From the NCBI GenBank assembly GCA_017619755.1, contig JAFZRU010000016.1, positions 62,001 to 126,000 of the forward strand: 64,000 nucleotides of DNA. The letters run 5' to 3'. The notes under the pieces are model-generated. The model searched no databases. It was not told where the DNA came from and saw only the letters and a list, made by a program, of their open reading frames with translations. The DNA is from Prevotella sp. Lineage in GTDB: Bacteria; Bacteroidota; Bacteroidia; Bacteroidales; Bacteroidaceae. How positions within the stretch are numbered: position 1 is the first letter of the stretch; the number at the start of each line of letters is the position of its first letter. This document shows, piece by piece, positions 34,037 through 43,012 of the stretch. The translations under genes and the position numbers were made by a program.

Positions 34037-34864
34037 ATGGGAATCAAGAACACCCTTCTGTTCACCTTGTGTGCCTGCCTGCTGCTCGCCAACTGCCGAG
34101 ACGGCGGCAAGGCATCGGCTCCCGCCCCGCCCCAGGCGAAGGCCACCCCCTTCGTCACGGACTCGGTCCTCCTCGAAGAGCACAGTCCCCGAGGACACTG
34201 CGAGGTGTATATCGACTATCCCGTATCCGGTCCCTCCGAGGCCGTCGCCGCCGTGAGGGAGTTTGTGAAATCCACCCTCTTCGAGGCCGGTGGACAGAGC
34301 CTTGACGACAACCCGGAAGAACTTGCCCGCACCTACTGCCGCGAGCGACTCGAAGCTCAACAGAAAACGCTTGAAAGGATGGGCACAAACCATGTGGAGG
34401 CCAGTGAGGCGCCAGAGGAGGGCATCGAGCTTCGGGTGGTGTGCAACACCCCCCTCTTTGTCACCTACGAAGTGTATCGCTTCTCCTACATCACCCACGG
34501 CGGCCATGGCGAGTACTCCGACTACGGCGTGACATTCCGTTTGCGTGACGGCCACCGCTTCGGCGACGACATCATCACGACAATGGACGAGAACCTATAC
34601 CGCCACATCCTTGCCGGAATGCGGGAGTATTTCGGTGTGAAAAGCGACGCCGAGCTGCAAGCACTATGCACCGCCGACCTCAAGACGATGCCGCTCCCCA
34701 CCTTCCCACCTTATCTTGTAGGCGGCGGCGTGCGCTACCACTACTCCATCTACGACATCTGCCCCTTTGAGGAGGGCGACCCGGCCATCACCATTCCCTG
34801 GGAGGTGGCTCGCTCCTACATGACGGCAGCCGCTCGCGAAATGACACCACCTACCAACCCCTGA
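34037..34864 (+). CDS. RsiV-like lipoprotein (DUF3298/DUF4163)
   Basis: 275 residues. Lipoprotein signal with Cys20 (LLLANC). A DUF4163-like N-terminal part contains GHCEVYIDYPVSGPSEAV; the DUF3298-like C-terminal part contains THGGHGEYSDYGVTFRLRDGHRFGDD and ends in FPPYLVGGGVRYHYSIYDICPF. In Bacillus the RsiV extracellular domain binds lysozyme and controls SigV; here there is no anti-sigma segment, so only the sensor-type domain is shared. It may bind a hydrolase or cell-wall ligand. The SpoU methyltransferase gene starts 8 bp later. Confidence 0.8.
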   Translation: MGIKNTLLFTLCACLLLANCRDGGKASAPAPPQAKATPFVTDSVLLEEHSPRGHCEVYIDYPVSGPSEAVAAVREFVKSTLFEAGGQSLDDNPEELARTYCRERLEAQQKTLERMGTNHVEASEAPEEGIELRVVCNTPLFVTYEVYRFSYITHGGHGEYSDYGVTFRLRDGHRFGDDIITTMDENLYRHILAGMREYFGVKSDAELQALCTADLKTMPLPTFPPYLVGGGVRYHYSIYDICPFEEGDPAITIPWEVARSYMTAAAREMTPPTNP

Positions 34865-34871
34865 CCCACCC

Positions 34872-35672
34872 ATGGCACTGATAGAAATCAAAGACTTGTC
34901 GCACCCCGGCGTGGAGGCCTACTGCCGCCTCACGGAGGCCCAGCTGCGCAACCGCATAGACCCCACACGCGGCATCTTCATCGCCGAAAGCCCGAAAGTA
35001 ATCGCCGTGGCCCTCGACGCCGGTTACGAACCTCTTTCGCTCCTCTGCGAGCGGCGACACATCACCGGCGACGCCGCCCCACTCATCGCCCGCTGCGGCG
35101 ACCTGCCCGTCTATACCGGCGAGCGCGAGTTGCTGGCCACACTCACGGGCTACACCCTCACACGCGGCGTGCTGTGCGCCATGCGGCGACCAGAGCCTCG
35201 CAACGTGGAAGACGTGTGCAACAACGCTTCCCGTGTGGTGGTGCTCGACGGCGTGGTGGACAGCACCAACGTGGGAGCCATCTTCCGCTCCGCCGCCGCC
35301 CTCGGCGTGGAGGCCGTATTGGTGTCGCCCAACTGCTGCGACCCTTTCAACCGCCGTGTGGTACGCGTGTCGATGGGCTCGGTGTTCCTCGTGCCATGGA
35401 CTTGGTTGGAAGGTGGCGTGGAGCAACTCCACAACATAGGTTTCCGAACGGTGGCGATGGCCCTGACCGACCAATCGACACCCATCGACGACCCCGTGTT
35501 GGCGGCGGAGCCTCGTCTCGCCATCGTCATGGGGGCAGAGGGCGACGGTCTCCCACAAGAAACAATCGCCCAATGCGATTACACGGCCCGCATCCCCATG
35601 TCTCACGGCGTGGATTCCCTCAACGTGGCAGCTGCCGCCGCCGTGGCCTTCTGGCAACTTCGGAAAAGATAA
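34872..35672 (+). CDS. SpoU/TrmH-family RNA 2'-O-methyltransferase
   Basis: 266 residues. An N-terminal substrate-binding domain of about 100 residues precedes the SPOUT knot. Motif 1 is LDGVVDSTNVGAIFRSA, motif 2 is IVMGAEGDGL, motif 3 is IPMSHGVDSLNVAAAAAV; together they bind SAM and hold the catalytic Arg and Ser. It would methylate a ribose in rRNA or tRNA; the target base cannot be told from sequence. Confidence 0.9.
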   Translation: MALIEIKDLSHPGVEAYCRLTEAQLRNRIDPTRGIFIAESPKVIAVALDAGYEPLSLLCERRHITGDAAPLIARCGDLPVYTGERELLATLTGYTLTRGVLCAMRRPEPRNVEDVCNNASRVVVLDGVVDSTNVGAIFRSAAALGVEAVLVSPNCCDPFNRRVVRVSMGSVFLVPWTWLEGGVEQLHNIGFRTVAMALTDQSTPIDDPVLAAEPRLAIVMGAEGDGLPQETIAQCDYTARIPMSHGVDSLNVAAAAAVAFWQLRKR

Positions 35673-35693
35673 ATAAAAAATATCATAGAAAAT

Positions 35694-35724
35694 TTTGCCG
35701 TTGTCAAAAAAAGTAGTAACTTTG
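35694..35724 (+). promoter_or_regulatory. promoter of rpmE2
   Basis: TTTG (35694-35697), 19 bp, TAACTTTG (35717-35724), with a leader of about 60 nt before the ATG at 35789. Confidence 0.7.
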
Positions 35725-35788
35725 CACCCCAAATCGTGTGAGAACGCGAAAGAGAAAGTAACATTCACATAAAACAACAAATTAAAAA

Positions 35789-36040
35789 ATGAAAAAAGGC
35801 ATTCATCCCGACAACTATCGCCCCGTCGTATTCAAGGATATGTCCAACGGCGATATGTTCCTTACAAAGTCCACATGCAAGACTTCAGAGACAGTGGAAT
35901 TTGAAGGTGAGACCTACCCAATGGTGAAGATAGAGATTTCCAACACGTCGCACCCGTTCTATACAGGCAAGAACAAGCTTGTGGACACCGCCGGTCGTGT
36001 GGATCGCTTCATGAGCCGCTACGGGAAGCTGAAGAAATAA
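35789..36040 (+). CDS. rpmE2: 50S ribosomal protein L31 type B
   Basis: 83 residues. [20 protein letters not shown] and the ending [15 protein letters not shown] are those of L31. The zinc-binding Cys-x-x-Cys of the A type is missing, so it is the zinc-independent B type, the standard form in Bacteroidetes. It is part of the large ribosomal subunit. Confidence 0.96.
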   Translation: MKKGIHPDNYRPVVFKDMSNGDMFLTKSTCKTSETVEFEGETYPMVKIEISNTSHPFYTGKNKLVDTAGRVDRFMSRYGKLKK

Positions 36041-36161
36041 CCCTCAGCCCCCTATCTTCGGCCATTGAGAGCCAAAGACAAGATATACAGGAAATGCGTC
36101 CGAGCGTAGTTGCATATGCGCTCTGCCGCATTTTTTTTCATCATTACAACACCCACACCCC

Positions 36162-37058
36162 ATGAGACATCCCCTCCTACCCCTCCTTGCAGCCATCTTC
36201 TGCACCCTTGCCCTCTGTGGCTGCGGCGAAGATGACGACGACAATCCCGTAAATCGTGCATCAAGTTCGCGCAACGTGAACGCCAACCCTGCCATCCGAC
36301 CTGAGTACAAACGGTTGGAAATGCCCCGAGTGAGAAACGACAACAACAACCTCGTGGTGGTGCACAGCACCCCGGAATATGGCGTGAACTACATCCTGGA
36401 ATGGGACTGCCAGAAGAAGTCGCAACGGTGGAGCTGCTACACCCTCGACCGCAAAAACTCACCCAAGAACGTCAGCCGCTGGTATGCCGGCAGTGGCGAG
36501 AGCCAATATCCCCGCGACCCCGACATCCCCTCGGCCTACACCTTCGCAGAAGACCCCTACTACCGCTCCGGCTACGACCACGGACACATTTGCCCCTCCT
36601 ACGACCGACTCAACAGCAAGGAGGCCAACATACAGACCTTCTACCTGAGCAACATGCAGCCCCAGCGCAACTTGTTCAACGCCGGTTTGTGGCTGAAGAT
36701 GGAGAACATCGTGAGCTCCACGTGGAATTTGGACAAATTACGCGACACCCTCTACGTGTGCAAGGGAGGCACCATTGACAACCCCGAACAAGTGCTGCTC
36801 ACAACGAACAAGGGGCTGCTCGTGCCGCGCTATTTCTACATGGCCGTGCTGTGCAAGAACTCGCAAGGCTACAAGGCAATAGGCTTCTGGGTGGAGCACC
36901 TGAACGAAGACCACAGCCTTGACAATTTGATCGACTACGTGGTGAGCATCGACAAACTGGAAAGTCTTACCGGCATCGACTTCTTCTGCAACCTGCCCGA
37001 CGACGTGGAAGAAGAGGCGGAGAAGATGGTATATCCCTCCGCATGGGGGTTGAAATAG
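36162..37058 (+). CDS. DNA/RNA non-specific endonuclease, lipoprotein
   Basis: 298 residues. Lipoprotein signal with Cys21 (ALCGC) and a following acidic run (GEDDDDN), which suggests surface exposure. The beta-beta-alpha-metal nuclease core has GYDHGHICPSYDR around residues 138-148; His142 corresponds to the catalytic His of the D-R-G-H motif. FYLSNMQPQRNLFN supplies the Mg-binding Asn. It should cut DNA and RNA outside the cytoplasm, for example for nutrient scavenging. It heads a three-gene operon with 7 bp to the next gene. Confidence 0.9.
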   Translation: MRHPLLPLLAAIFCTLALCGCGEDDDDNPVNRASSSRNVNANPAIRPEYKRLEMPRVRNDNNNLVVVHSTPEYGVNYILEWDCQKKSQRWSCYTLDRKNSPKNVSRWYAGSGESQYPRDPDIPSAYTFAEDPYYRSGYDHGHICPSYDRLNSKEANIQTFYLSNMQPQRNLFNAGLWLKMENIVSSTWNLDKLRDTLYVCKGGTIDNPEQVLLTTNKGLLVPRYFYMAVLCKNSQGYKAIGFWVEHLNEDHSLDNLIDYVVSIDKLESLTGIDFFCNLPDDVEEEAEKMVYPSAWGLK

Positions 37059-37065
37059 TCAAAAG

Positions 37066-37986
37066 ATGAAGAAGCTCTCTTTGATTCTCCTGCTGATGGG
37101 CGCCGCCTTCCTCGTCGGCTGCACGCACTCCCCCACCCCGAAGATGAACTCCGCCTACTATTGGAGCACGACTTGGGAGTGTGACAGCACCCTCTTGACT
37201 TTCCTCCACAGCAACGACGTGAAGAAAGTGTATCTGAGGTTTTTCGACGTGGTGGTAGATGGCAACGGCGAGGTCATGCCCAATGCCACGGTGCGCTTCG
37301 CCTCCCCCTTCCCCGACAGCGTGGAAGTGGTGCCGACGGTGTTCATCATGAACAACTGCCTGACGAAGGACGTGAGCCACTTGGACGAACTGCTTCTGCG
37401 GCGCATCCTGCAAATGTGCGAGACACACGACGTGGCCGGGGTGAAAGAGATACAAATCGACTGCGACTGGAGCACCAACACCCGTCAAACGTATTTCGCC
37501 CTGCTCGGAAGGCTGCGCGAAGCCGCCCACCAGGCCGGCCTCCGCCTTTCCACCACCATCCGCCTGCACCAGTTGGCAGACAACCCTCCACCTGCCGACC
37601 ACGGCGTGCTGATGATGTACAACACGGGCGACGTGCGGGTGAAGGACAAGAACCCCATCCTCTCCCTTGACGACATTGCCCCCTACCTCCCCCACCTGAG
37701 CAACTACAGCCTCCCCCTGAGCACCGCCTACCCCGCCTTCCAGTGGGAACTGCTCTTCCGTGGCAACCGCCTCGTGGGCGTCGTCCATGGCGACGACGAC
37801 CAACCCATGCTGCCCGGCGACACCATCATCACCCGCGAAGCCAGCTTGGAGACCGTGTTGCAAGCGAAGTCCGCCGTGCAACGCCTCCTTCCCGACGCCA
37901 ACAACGAAGTGATCCTCTTTGAAATCAGTAAAAGCAACATACAACACATCAACCAACAACACTATGAGAAGGTTTATAGTCATTAG
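37066..37986 (+). CDS. lipoprotein of unknown function, possible TIM barrel
   Basis: 306 residues. Lipoprotein signal with Cys19 (FLVGC). Alternating strands and helices (VKKVYLRFFDVVVDGNG, VEVVPTVFIMN, VKEIQIDCDWSTN, GLRLSTTIRL, ADHGVLMMYNTG) suggest an alpha/beta barrel resembling glycosidase-like proteins; the Asp-rich strand end IDCDWS would be a candidate active site. I do not recognise the family. It lies 7 bp after the nuclease gene and its end overlaps the next gene by 23 nt, so the three are one operon. Confidence 0.75.
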   Translation: MKKLSLILLLMGAAFLVGCTHSPTPKMNSAYYWSTTWECDSTLLTFLHSNDVKKVYLRFFDVVVDGNGEVMPNATVRFASPFPDSVEVVPTVFIMNNCLTKDVSHLDELLLRRILQMCETHDVAGVKEIQIDCDWSTNTRQTYFALLGRLREAAHQAGLRLSTTIRLHQLADNPPPADHGVLMMYNTGDVRVKDKNPILSLDDIAPYLPHLSNYSLPLSTAYPAFQWELLFRGNRLVGVVHGDDDQPMLPGDTIITREASLETVLQAKSAVQRLLPDANNEVILFEISKSNIQHINQQHYEKVYSH

Positions 37987-40051
37987 CATCGTGCTGCTAT
38001 CCCTCAGCACGCCCTCCATGGGCTGCGCCTGGGTAGGCACCACCAATTACTACATGTTCAGCGTGTTCCGCCGCGAACAGATGAACTCCAACCTCTTTTC
38101 CAGCCAACTTAACAAGTTCTGGCAGGACTACACCAACGGAGAGGTGGAAGAATATAGATGGAACGAGGATGAAATCATGGACATCGCCAAGAAAAAGAAT
38201 GACTTAGAGATGACCCACTACCTGGAACATCTGAACAAATACTTGGAAATCAGCAAACAGTTGGGCGAGCATTGGGAATACCCCACCAAGGAACAACTCG
38301 CACAGCGGAAGGGCGAGCTGAATGCCATGGTGGCCCAGGCCAATGGCTATGGCGGCACAAGGTTGAAAGCTCAATGGGAACTGCTGCGCATGCGCGCCAA
38401 CATGGTCTTGGGCAACCACGCCGCCAACATCACGCAGTGGGAGCAGAAGAGCAGCAAACTCCCACCGAGCACCTACCGCGAAATGATGCGAAACATCTAC
38501 GCCGGCGCACTGCTCCACCAGGGGAAACGCACGGAGGCTTGCGACATCTACGCCGAGCAGGGCGACCTCGTGAGCATCAAATGGGCGATGCGCAAGCACC
38601 GCAACTTAGCCGGCATCAAGGCCATCTTCGCCGAAAATCCCAACTCGCCGACCATGAACTTCTTGGTACAGGATTTCGTGAACAACGTGCAAGAGACGCT
38701 TGACAGCAACGGCGACAAGGAATGGATAGAGGAAATGCTCGACCAACGCGTGGTGCTTCTCAACGAGGCCAACAGCTTCATCAACTATGCCAATAAGGTG
38801 ATTGAAGAGAAGAAGACACAATCGCCGGCCATGTGGATGGCCGCCATCGGCGAACTGCAATACCTGCAAGGACAATACCAGGAGGCAATGAACACGCTCG
38901 AAATGGCCATGGAAATGAAAGGGACGGAGCGAATGCGCGACAACGCCCGCACCATCCGCCTGATCACCTCCGCCAACGCCAACAAACTCGACAGAAAATA
39001 CTCCAGCTGGCTCACAGAGGAGATGAAATGGCTGATGGGAAAAATCAAGGAAGAGGGGATGCTGAACAACGTGGGCATCTACGACAACCACTACTACGAG
39101 ATGCTCCAAAGGCTGGTGCACGACAACCTCGTGCCACGCTACGAGGCCGCCGGCCAGTCGGAAATGGCCGCCGCCCTCCTGCTGATGATGGAAAGCGGGA
39201 AGATTGACGGCAGCGAGGTCATCGACAACCCTCAACCCCGATACAGTGGGGAATATTTCTACTGCATCGACAAACTGTCACCTGAAAGGCTGATAGAATA
39301 CCAACGCTTCCTCCGAAGCAAGGCCAGCGACCCCCTCGAGGCTTTCGTCAAGAGCTACATACAATATGACGAAAACTACTACAACGACCTCATCGGCACC
39401 GCCTTCCTGGCATGTGACGAACTGGAGAGAGCAACCTCCTACCTGCGCTTGGTGCCACTGAGCTTCATTGAACAACAAGGCATCCGCCCCTACACCGTAC
39501 GCGACTACACCAAGGCACGGTGGTTAGGCAAGCAAATCGTGGACGATGGAGCCGAGCCAGAAATCCACAGCAACCCCAAACTGGACTTCTGCAACGACAT
39601 GCAACGCCTGAAGGAACGCTACGCTGCAGCAACTGGCGAGACACGCAAGCAACTGGCATACAGCATTGCGGTGCGCTATTACCAAGCTTCCCACAAAGGT
39701 GACTGCTGGTATCTCACGCAGTATGGCCAAAGCATTTACGACACGGTGCGCATCGACCGTGCCGACTTCATCGCCAAGACCATGAAACTGCTCCAAGAAA
39801 GCGCCACCTCCACCAACCACGAGCTGAAACTGAACAGCCTCTACGGCCTGGCCTACGTGCCTGTGGACGAATGGTGCGAATGGGAGTACGACTGGGACAA
39901 GAACCGCTACGTCATTTCAAAGACCTACCCACAAAGCGAGCAGTACAGCCACCTGTTCCAACTCCACCAATATACGAGCAAATGCCGCGAACCGCTGCCT
40001 TTCTACGTCACAAAATGCGACGTGTTGAAGAAATTCCGAGCCAATCTGTAA
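37964..40051 (+). CDS. large exported helical-repeat protein, unknown function
   Basis: 695 residues from ATG 37964, which begins MRRFIVISIVLLSLSTPSMG; the longer frame start inside the previous gene lacks a signal peptide. The mature protein is almost all helix, with TPR-like pairs (YREMMRNIYAGALLHQGKRTEACDIYAEQGD, MWMAAIGELQYLQGQYQEAM). The N-terminal CAWVGTTNYYMFSVF suggests a processed Cys. Operon partners are a surface nuclease and an unknown lipoprotein. It may be a scaffold in the periplasm or at the surface; this is inference. Confidence 0.78.
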   Translation: MRRFIVISIVLLSLSTPSMGCAWVGTTNYYMFSVFRREQMNSNLFSSQLNKFWQDYTNGEVEEYRWNEDEIMDIAKKKNDLEMTHYLEHLNKYLEISKQLGEHWEYPTKEQLAQRKGELNAMVAQANGYGGTRLKAQWELLRMRANMVLGNHAANITQWEQKSSKLPPSTYREMMRNIYAGALLHQGKRTEACDIYAEQGDLVSIKWAMRKHRNLAGIKAIFAENPNSPTMNFLVQDFVNNVQETLDSNGDKEWIEEMLDQRVVLLNEANSFINYANKVIEEKKTQSPAMWMAAIGELQYLQGQYQEAMNTLEMAMEMKGTERMRDNARTIRLITSANANKLDRKYSSWLTEEMKWLMGKIKEEGMLNNVGIYDNHYYEMLQRLVHDNLVPRYEAAGQSEMAAALLLMMESGKIDGSEVIDNPQPRYSGEYFYCIDKLSPERLIEYQRFLRSKASDPLEAFVKSYIQYDENYYNDLIGTAFLACDELERATSYLRLVPLSFIEQQGIRPYTVRDYTKARWLGKQIVDDGAEPEIHSNPKLDFCNDMQRLKERYAAATGETRKQLAYSIAVRYYQASHKGDCWYLTQYGQSIYDTVRIDRADFIAKTMKLLQESATSTNHELKLNSLYGLAYVPVDEWCEWEYDWDKNRYVISKTYPQSEQYSHLFQLHQYTSKCREPLPFYVTKCDVLKKFRANL

Positions 40052-40137
40052 GCATTATGGACACATCCGGAAAGTCTATTTTTTGTTAAATAAATGCAAT
40101 AAACGTAATTTTCAAGACAAGGTAGGGGAAAAAGTGT

Positions 40138-40145
40138 TACTTTTG
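40138..40145 (+). promoter_or_regulatory. -7 element of the DUF1573 gene
   Basis: TACTTTTG lies 37 bp before the ATG at 40183. The -33 region is not convincing. Confidence 0.45.
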
Positions 40146-40182
40146 CAAGGACAAGAGTACCAAATCATAAAACAATCATACC

Positions 40183-40569
40183 ATGCGCAAGATTATCATG
40201 ACCACGCTGCTGTTGATGCTGACTTTCACATTCGCCGCAGCACAGAAGCAAGCCGAAATCAAATTTGACAAGAAAAGTCACAATTTCGGCAAGTTCTCAG
40301 AGAGCAACTCTGTTCAAAAATGCACGTTCACGTTCACCAACGTGGGTGACGCCCCCCTTGTCATCAACCAGGCGGTGGCAAGCTGTGGTTGCACGGTGCC
40401 TCAATATACCAAATCTCCCATCGCACCAGGTGAAAAAGGAACCATAGAGGTGACCTACAACGGTGCCGGCAAAATCCCCGGACCGTTCAAGAAAAGCATC
40501 ACCGTGCGCACCAACGGTGTCACAGAGATGACACGCCTCTATGTGGAGGGCGACATGACAGAAGACTGA
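40183..40569 (+). CDS. DUF1573 exported protein
   Basis: 128 residues. A signal peptide ends at FAAAQ. One Ig-like domain carries the DUF1573 pattern: FDKKSHNFGKFSESNSV, FTFTNVGDAPLVI, VASCGCTVPQYTKSPIAPGEKGTIEVTYN. The Cys-Gly-Cys pair is conserved in the family. Periplasmic location is likely; function is unknown and it stands alone between a terminator and its own promoter element. Confidence 0.9.
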   Translation: MRKIIMTTLLLMLTFTFAAAQKQAEIKFDKKSHNFGKFSESNSVQKCTFTFTNVGDAPLVINQAVASCGCTVPQYTKSPIAPGEKGTIEVTYNGAGKIPGPFKKSITVRTNGVTEMTRLYVEGDMTED

Positions 40570-40588
40570 CAGCCCCATCCCTATTATT

Positions 40589-40630
40589 GCAAGTCCCTGC
40601 CACGATGCACGTGGCAGGGACTTGCTTTTT
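40589..40630 (+). terminator. terminator after the DUF1573 gene
   Basis: GCAAGTCCCTGCCACG (40589-40604) pairs perfectly with CGTGGCAGGGACTTGC (40610-40625), then TTTTT. It is 16 bp of stem and lies between convergent genes. Confidence 0.93.
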
Positions 40631-40636
40631 GTTTTC

Positions 40637-41947
40637 TTAGAAGGAATAAGAGAAGCCGAGTGACATGAACTCCTTGAACTGGAAATATCCATGATGGTCG
40701 TCATAGACGTTGCTGTCGTCGAATCGTGGATAGATGAACAGTTTTGTGGAGATGTACTTGTTGAAGTTGAAGGTGAAAGTGTTCTCCCACTCCCACTCTA
40801 CACGCTTGTAGCTGGTGAACCCATACATGCGCGTCTGGTAGGAAATGTTGTCGGCAATCTCCCATTTGAGCTCCACGGTGAACTGGGAACCAAAGTCGTG
40901 CAGGACATGCTTGTTTTCGTCAATGCCATAACGCTTGGGCAGCCAACTATTAGCAACTTTGTCGAACCAATCCCTGCTCACATATTTCATATTGTATGCA
41001 AATGGGGCGAGATGGATGTTGCCCGTGAGTTTCTTGTTCCACGCCTCCACCTTGTAGTCCATACCGAGTGAGACGTTGAGGTTGAAAGGAGACATGAAAT
41101 CAGAATAGACCCTGTAATCGTTGCTCTTGTAACCTCTTGCGAATTGCGTGTATGCCAGCATCTGCAGCGTGTAATACCAATGCTTGGAGGCTTGCAGCCC
41201 CAACTTGCTGGTGAGGCGGAGGAGGTCCTCGTTGGCCTTGAAGGAGTGCAGACTGTCGCTCTTTGACGTAAGGAAGCCTAATTTCATCTCCAACTTGTTC
41301 TCCCACTTGAGTTTCTGTTGGTTGTCGTAGTTGGCCTCCATGGTGACGCTTCCGAGGATGGAATAGGCACTCTCGCCACCCTTGTACCAGTTGCCGGAAA
41401 CGTAGTTTTGCATGCCTTGGAGGAAATAATCACCCTTGTATTTCCAGAAATTGGGTTTGGTGACGAGCACAGAGTCGGTGATGTCGTCGAGCAAGTCGAG
41501 CTGAATGGGTTCAGTCTTCTCCACCAATTCGGCATCTTGCTGAATGGGAGCCACGAAGTCGTTGTCCACACTCCCCACCTTGTTGAGATTCTCCTCACTA
41601 TTCTCCACCAAGTCGGGCCTGCTGAGATACACTCCGAGGAGAGTGTTGTCTATCTCATCGTCCACCTCGTCGGACATGGCGGTCCTGCCTTGAAGGCCGA
41701 GAGCTTTCCGCGCAGGTGAATGGTAGAAGGTGAGCGGTGCGAAGAGGCGGTAGAATCGTCCGTCTGACTCAACCTCCTGCCCGGCTTCTCTCGCTTCGAG
41801 CATTTCCCTGTAATTCACGAGCGAGTCGGAGTAGTTTTTGTTGACTTGATATTCCTGGTACTCAATGTACCTGCGGGCCACATTGCTGCCTTGAGCAAAG
41901 GTACCGATGGAGCATGCAGCCAAGAAGATGGTGACAAGATTTCTCAT
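40637..41947 (-). CDS. DUF3078 outer-membrane barrel protein
   Basis: 436 residues. A signal peptide ends at GTFAQ. The first 150 residues are helical and acidic. From about 175 (NFWKYKGDYFLQGMQNYVSGNWYKGGESAYSILGSV) there are repeated amphipathic strands with aromatic girdles, ending FMSLGFSYSF with a C-terminal Phe, as in an outer-membrane barrel. DUF3078 proteins are restricted to Bacteroidetes and their cargo is unknown. Confidence 0.87.
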   Translation of the reverse strand: MRNLVTIFLAACSIGTFAQGSNVARRYIEYQEYQVNKNYSDSLVNYREMLEAREAGQEVESDGRFYRLFAPLTFYHSPARKALGLQGRTAMSDEVDDEIDNTLLGVYLSRPDLVENSEENLNKVGSVDNDFVAPIQQDAELVEKTEPIQLDLLDDITDSVLVTKPNFWKYKGDYFLQGMQNYVSGNWYKGGESAYSILGSVTMEANYDNQQKLKWENKLEMKLGFLTSKSDSLHSFKANEDLLRLTSKLGLQASKHWYYTLQMLAYTQFARGYKSNDYRVYSDFMSPFNLNVSLGMDYKVEAWNKKLTGNIHLAPFAYNMKYVSRDWFDKVANSWLPKRYGIDENKHVLHDFGSQFTVELKWEIADNISYQTRMYGFTSYKRVEWEWENTFTFNFNKYISTKLFIYPRFDDSNVYDDHHGYFQFKEFMSLGFSYSF

Positions 41948-41977
41948 ATTGCTACGATTTATGGATTAAACTTTGCG

Positions 41978-42009
41978 CAAAATTAGGTAAAAAGTCTGAA
42001 AAGTGCAAA
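41978..42009 (-). promoter_or_regulatory. promoter of the DUF3078 gene
   Basis: On the minus strand TTTG (42006-42009), 20 bp, TAATTTTG (41978-41985), 31 bp before the ATG at 41947. Confidence 0.7.
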
Positions 42010-42037
42010 AAAAGTCACACAAAAAGGAAAGTTATTT

Positions 42038-42568
42038 TCATTCTTTCTCCATTTTCAGGGTGGCGAGGATTTTCTTCATGGCTTCGTTTTGGGCACTGAC
42101 GTTCTTCCCCACGACCTCGACATATCCGTTGCCAGCTTTGGAAAAGGCCGAAAAACCCCTCTCCTTGGCGAAGAAGAGAAACGGCCGCGAACCGATGGTT
42201 TGTTCGCCCAAATCCACCACGCCAGCACCCCTTCTGACAGCAGCCACAGCCTTTTCATATCCGCCCTCATGCCACACGATGGACACCTGGTGCTCGTCGT
42301 CCACACCCACGGTGAGGGAGCGCTCGTCGTTGTCGATGACAGACCACTCCACGGGTATTCGGATTTGAAATTCCTTGATGGCCACCACACCGGGGCCCGT
42401 AGGCACAAAAATGGAATCTTCACCCTCAGCCACCACCATTTCCTCTGCGGGCACCCCCACTTCACTCTCCACCGTGTTGACGGGGTCGTTTTTTCCCCCG
42501 CATGCCACCATCACACTTGTCACGACAATTATCGATAGTGTATTCCGCCATTTTTTCCGCTTGTTCAT
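42038..42568 (-). CDS. small lipoprotein, unknown function
   Basis: 176 residues from ATG 42568 (MNKRKKWRNTLSIIV). Lipoprotein signal with lipidated Cys in VMVACGG. After an acidic linker comes a mixed alpha/beta domain of about 110 residues (VAIKEFQIRIPVEWSVIDND, LTVGVDDEHQVSIVWHEGGYEKAV) that resembles small periplasmic binding or PsbP-like folds; no specific family is claimed. A TAACTTTG element lies on the minus strand at 42634-42641. Confidence 0.7.
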   Translation of the reverse strand: MNKRKKWRNTLSIIVVTSVMVACGGKNDPVNTVESEVGVPAEEMVVAEGEDSIFVPTGPGVVAIKEFQIRIPVEWSVIDNDERSLTVGVDDEHQVSIVWHEGGYEKAVAAVRRGAGVVDLGEQTIGSRPFLFFAKERGFSAFSKAGNGYVEVVGKNVSAQNEAMKKILATLKMEKE

Positions 42569-42721
42569 TTTGAGCATTTTAAAAAGGTGAGACATTCACT
42601 TCCACATACACTTGATTTCAGTAGAAGGCGTTGCAAAGTTAGTGCATCATAGCCGAAATATGGCATTTTCAGAGAAAATAAAGCAAAGGAACAAGAAAAA
42701 AGAAAAAAAATGCCCTGAAAA

Positions 42722-42753
42722 TTTGCCGCATTGGAAAATTATATCTACCTTTG
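42722..42753 (+). promoter_or_regulatory. promoter of tRNA-Pro
   Basis: TTTG (42722-42725), 20 bp, TACCTTTG (42746-42753), 12 bp before the mature tRNA end. Confidence 0.75.
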
Positions 42754-42765
42754 CAGTCGCAAAAT

Positions 42766-42838
42766 CGGGATTTAGCGCAGTTGGTAGCGCACACGTCTGG
42801 GGGGCGCGAGGTCGCTGGTTCGAGTCCAGTAATCCCGA
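42766..42838 (+). tRNA. tRNA-Pro, anticodon GGG
   Basis: 73 nt without encoded CCA. The acceptor stem CGGGATT pairs fully with AATCCCG; the D stem is GCGC/GCGC with loop AGTTGGTA. The anticodon loop CTGGGGG holds GGG at the expected positions with a stem that has one A-C mismatch. The T arm is GCTGG-TTCGAGT-CCAGT. A tyrosine integrase gene begins 175 bp downstream, so the 3' end of this tRNA is the likely prophage attachment site. Confidence 0.95.
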
Positions 42839-42840
42839 CG

Positions 42841-42890
42841 AAGGTGGTAAAGAGTTGATTTTCAACAACTTACCACCTTTCTTATTTCTC
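42841..42890 (+). terminator. terminator after tRNA-Pro, at the host-prophage junction
   Basis: AAGGTGGTAA (42841-42850) pairs with TTACCACCTT (42870-42879) and encloses an inner GTTGA/TCAAC stem, followed by a T-rich run. The attachment core should lie in or just before it. Two TCGTGCA direct copies at about 42967-42984 could be integrase arm sites. Confidence 0.75.
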
Positions 42891-43012
42891 CTTTGCGGCT
42901 TTTCGGCATTAAAAAAAACGGCAAATAAGCACATTCTTGCACTTTTTCGCGAGCGTTCGCCCTCAAATCGTGCAAATATCGTGCACTTCGCCGTTGCTTA
43001 ATTCTGAAAATT

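Noticed and set aside
42612..43001. 129-codon frame across tRNA-Pro
   Set aside because: It overlaps the tRNA and its promoter and has no support as a protein.
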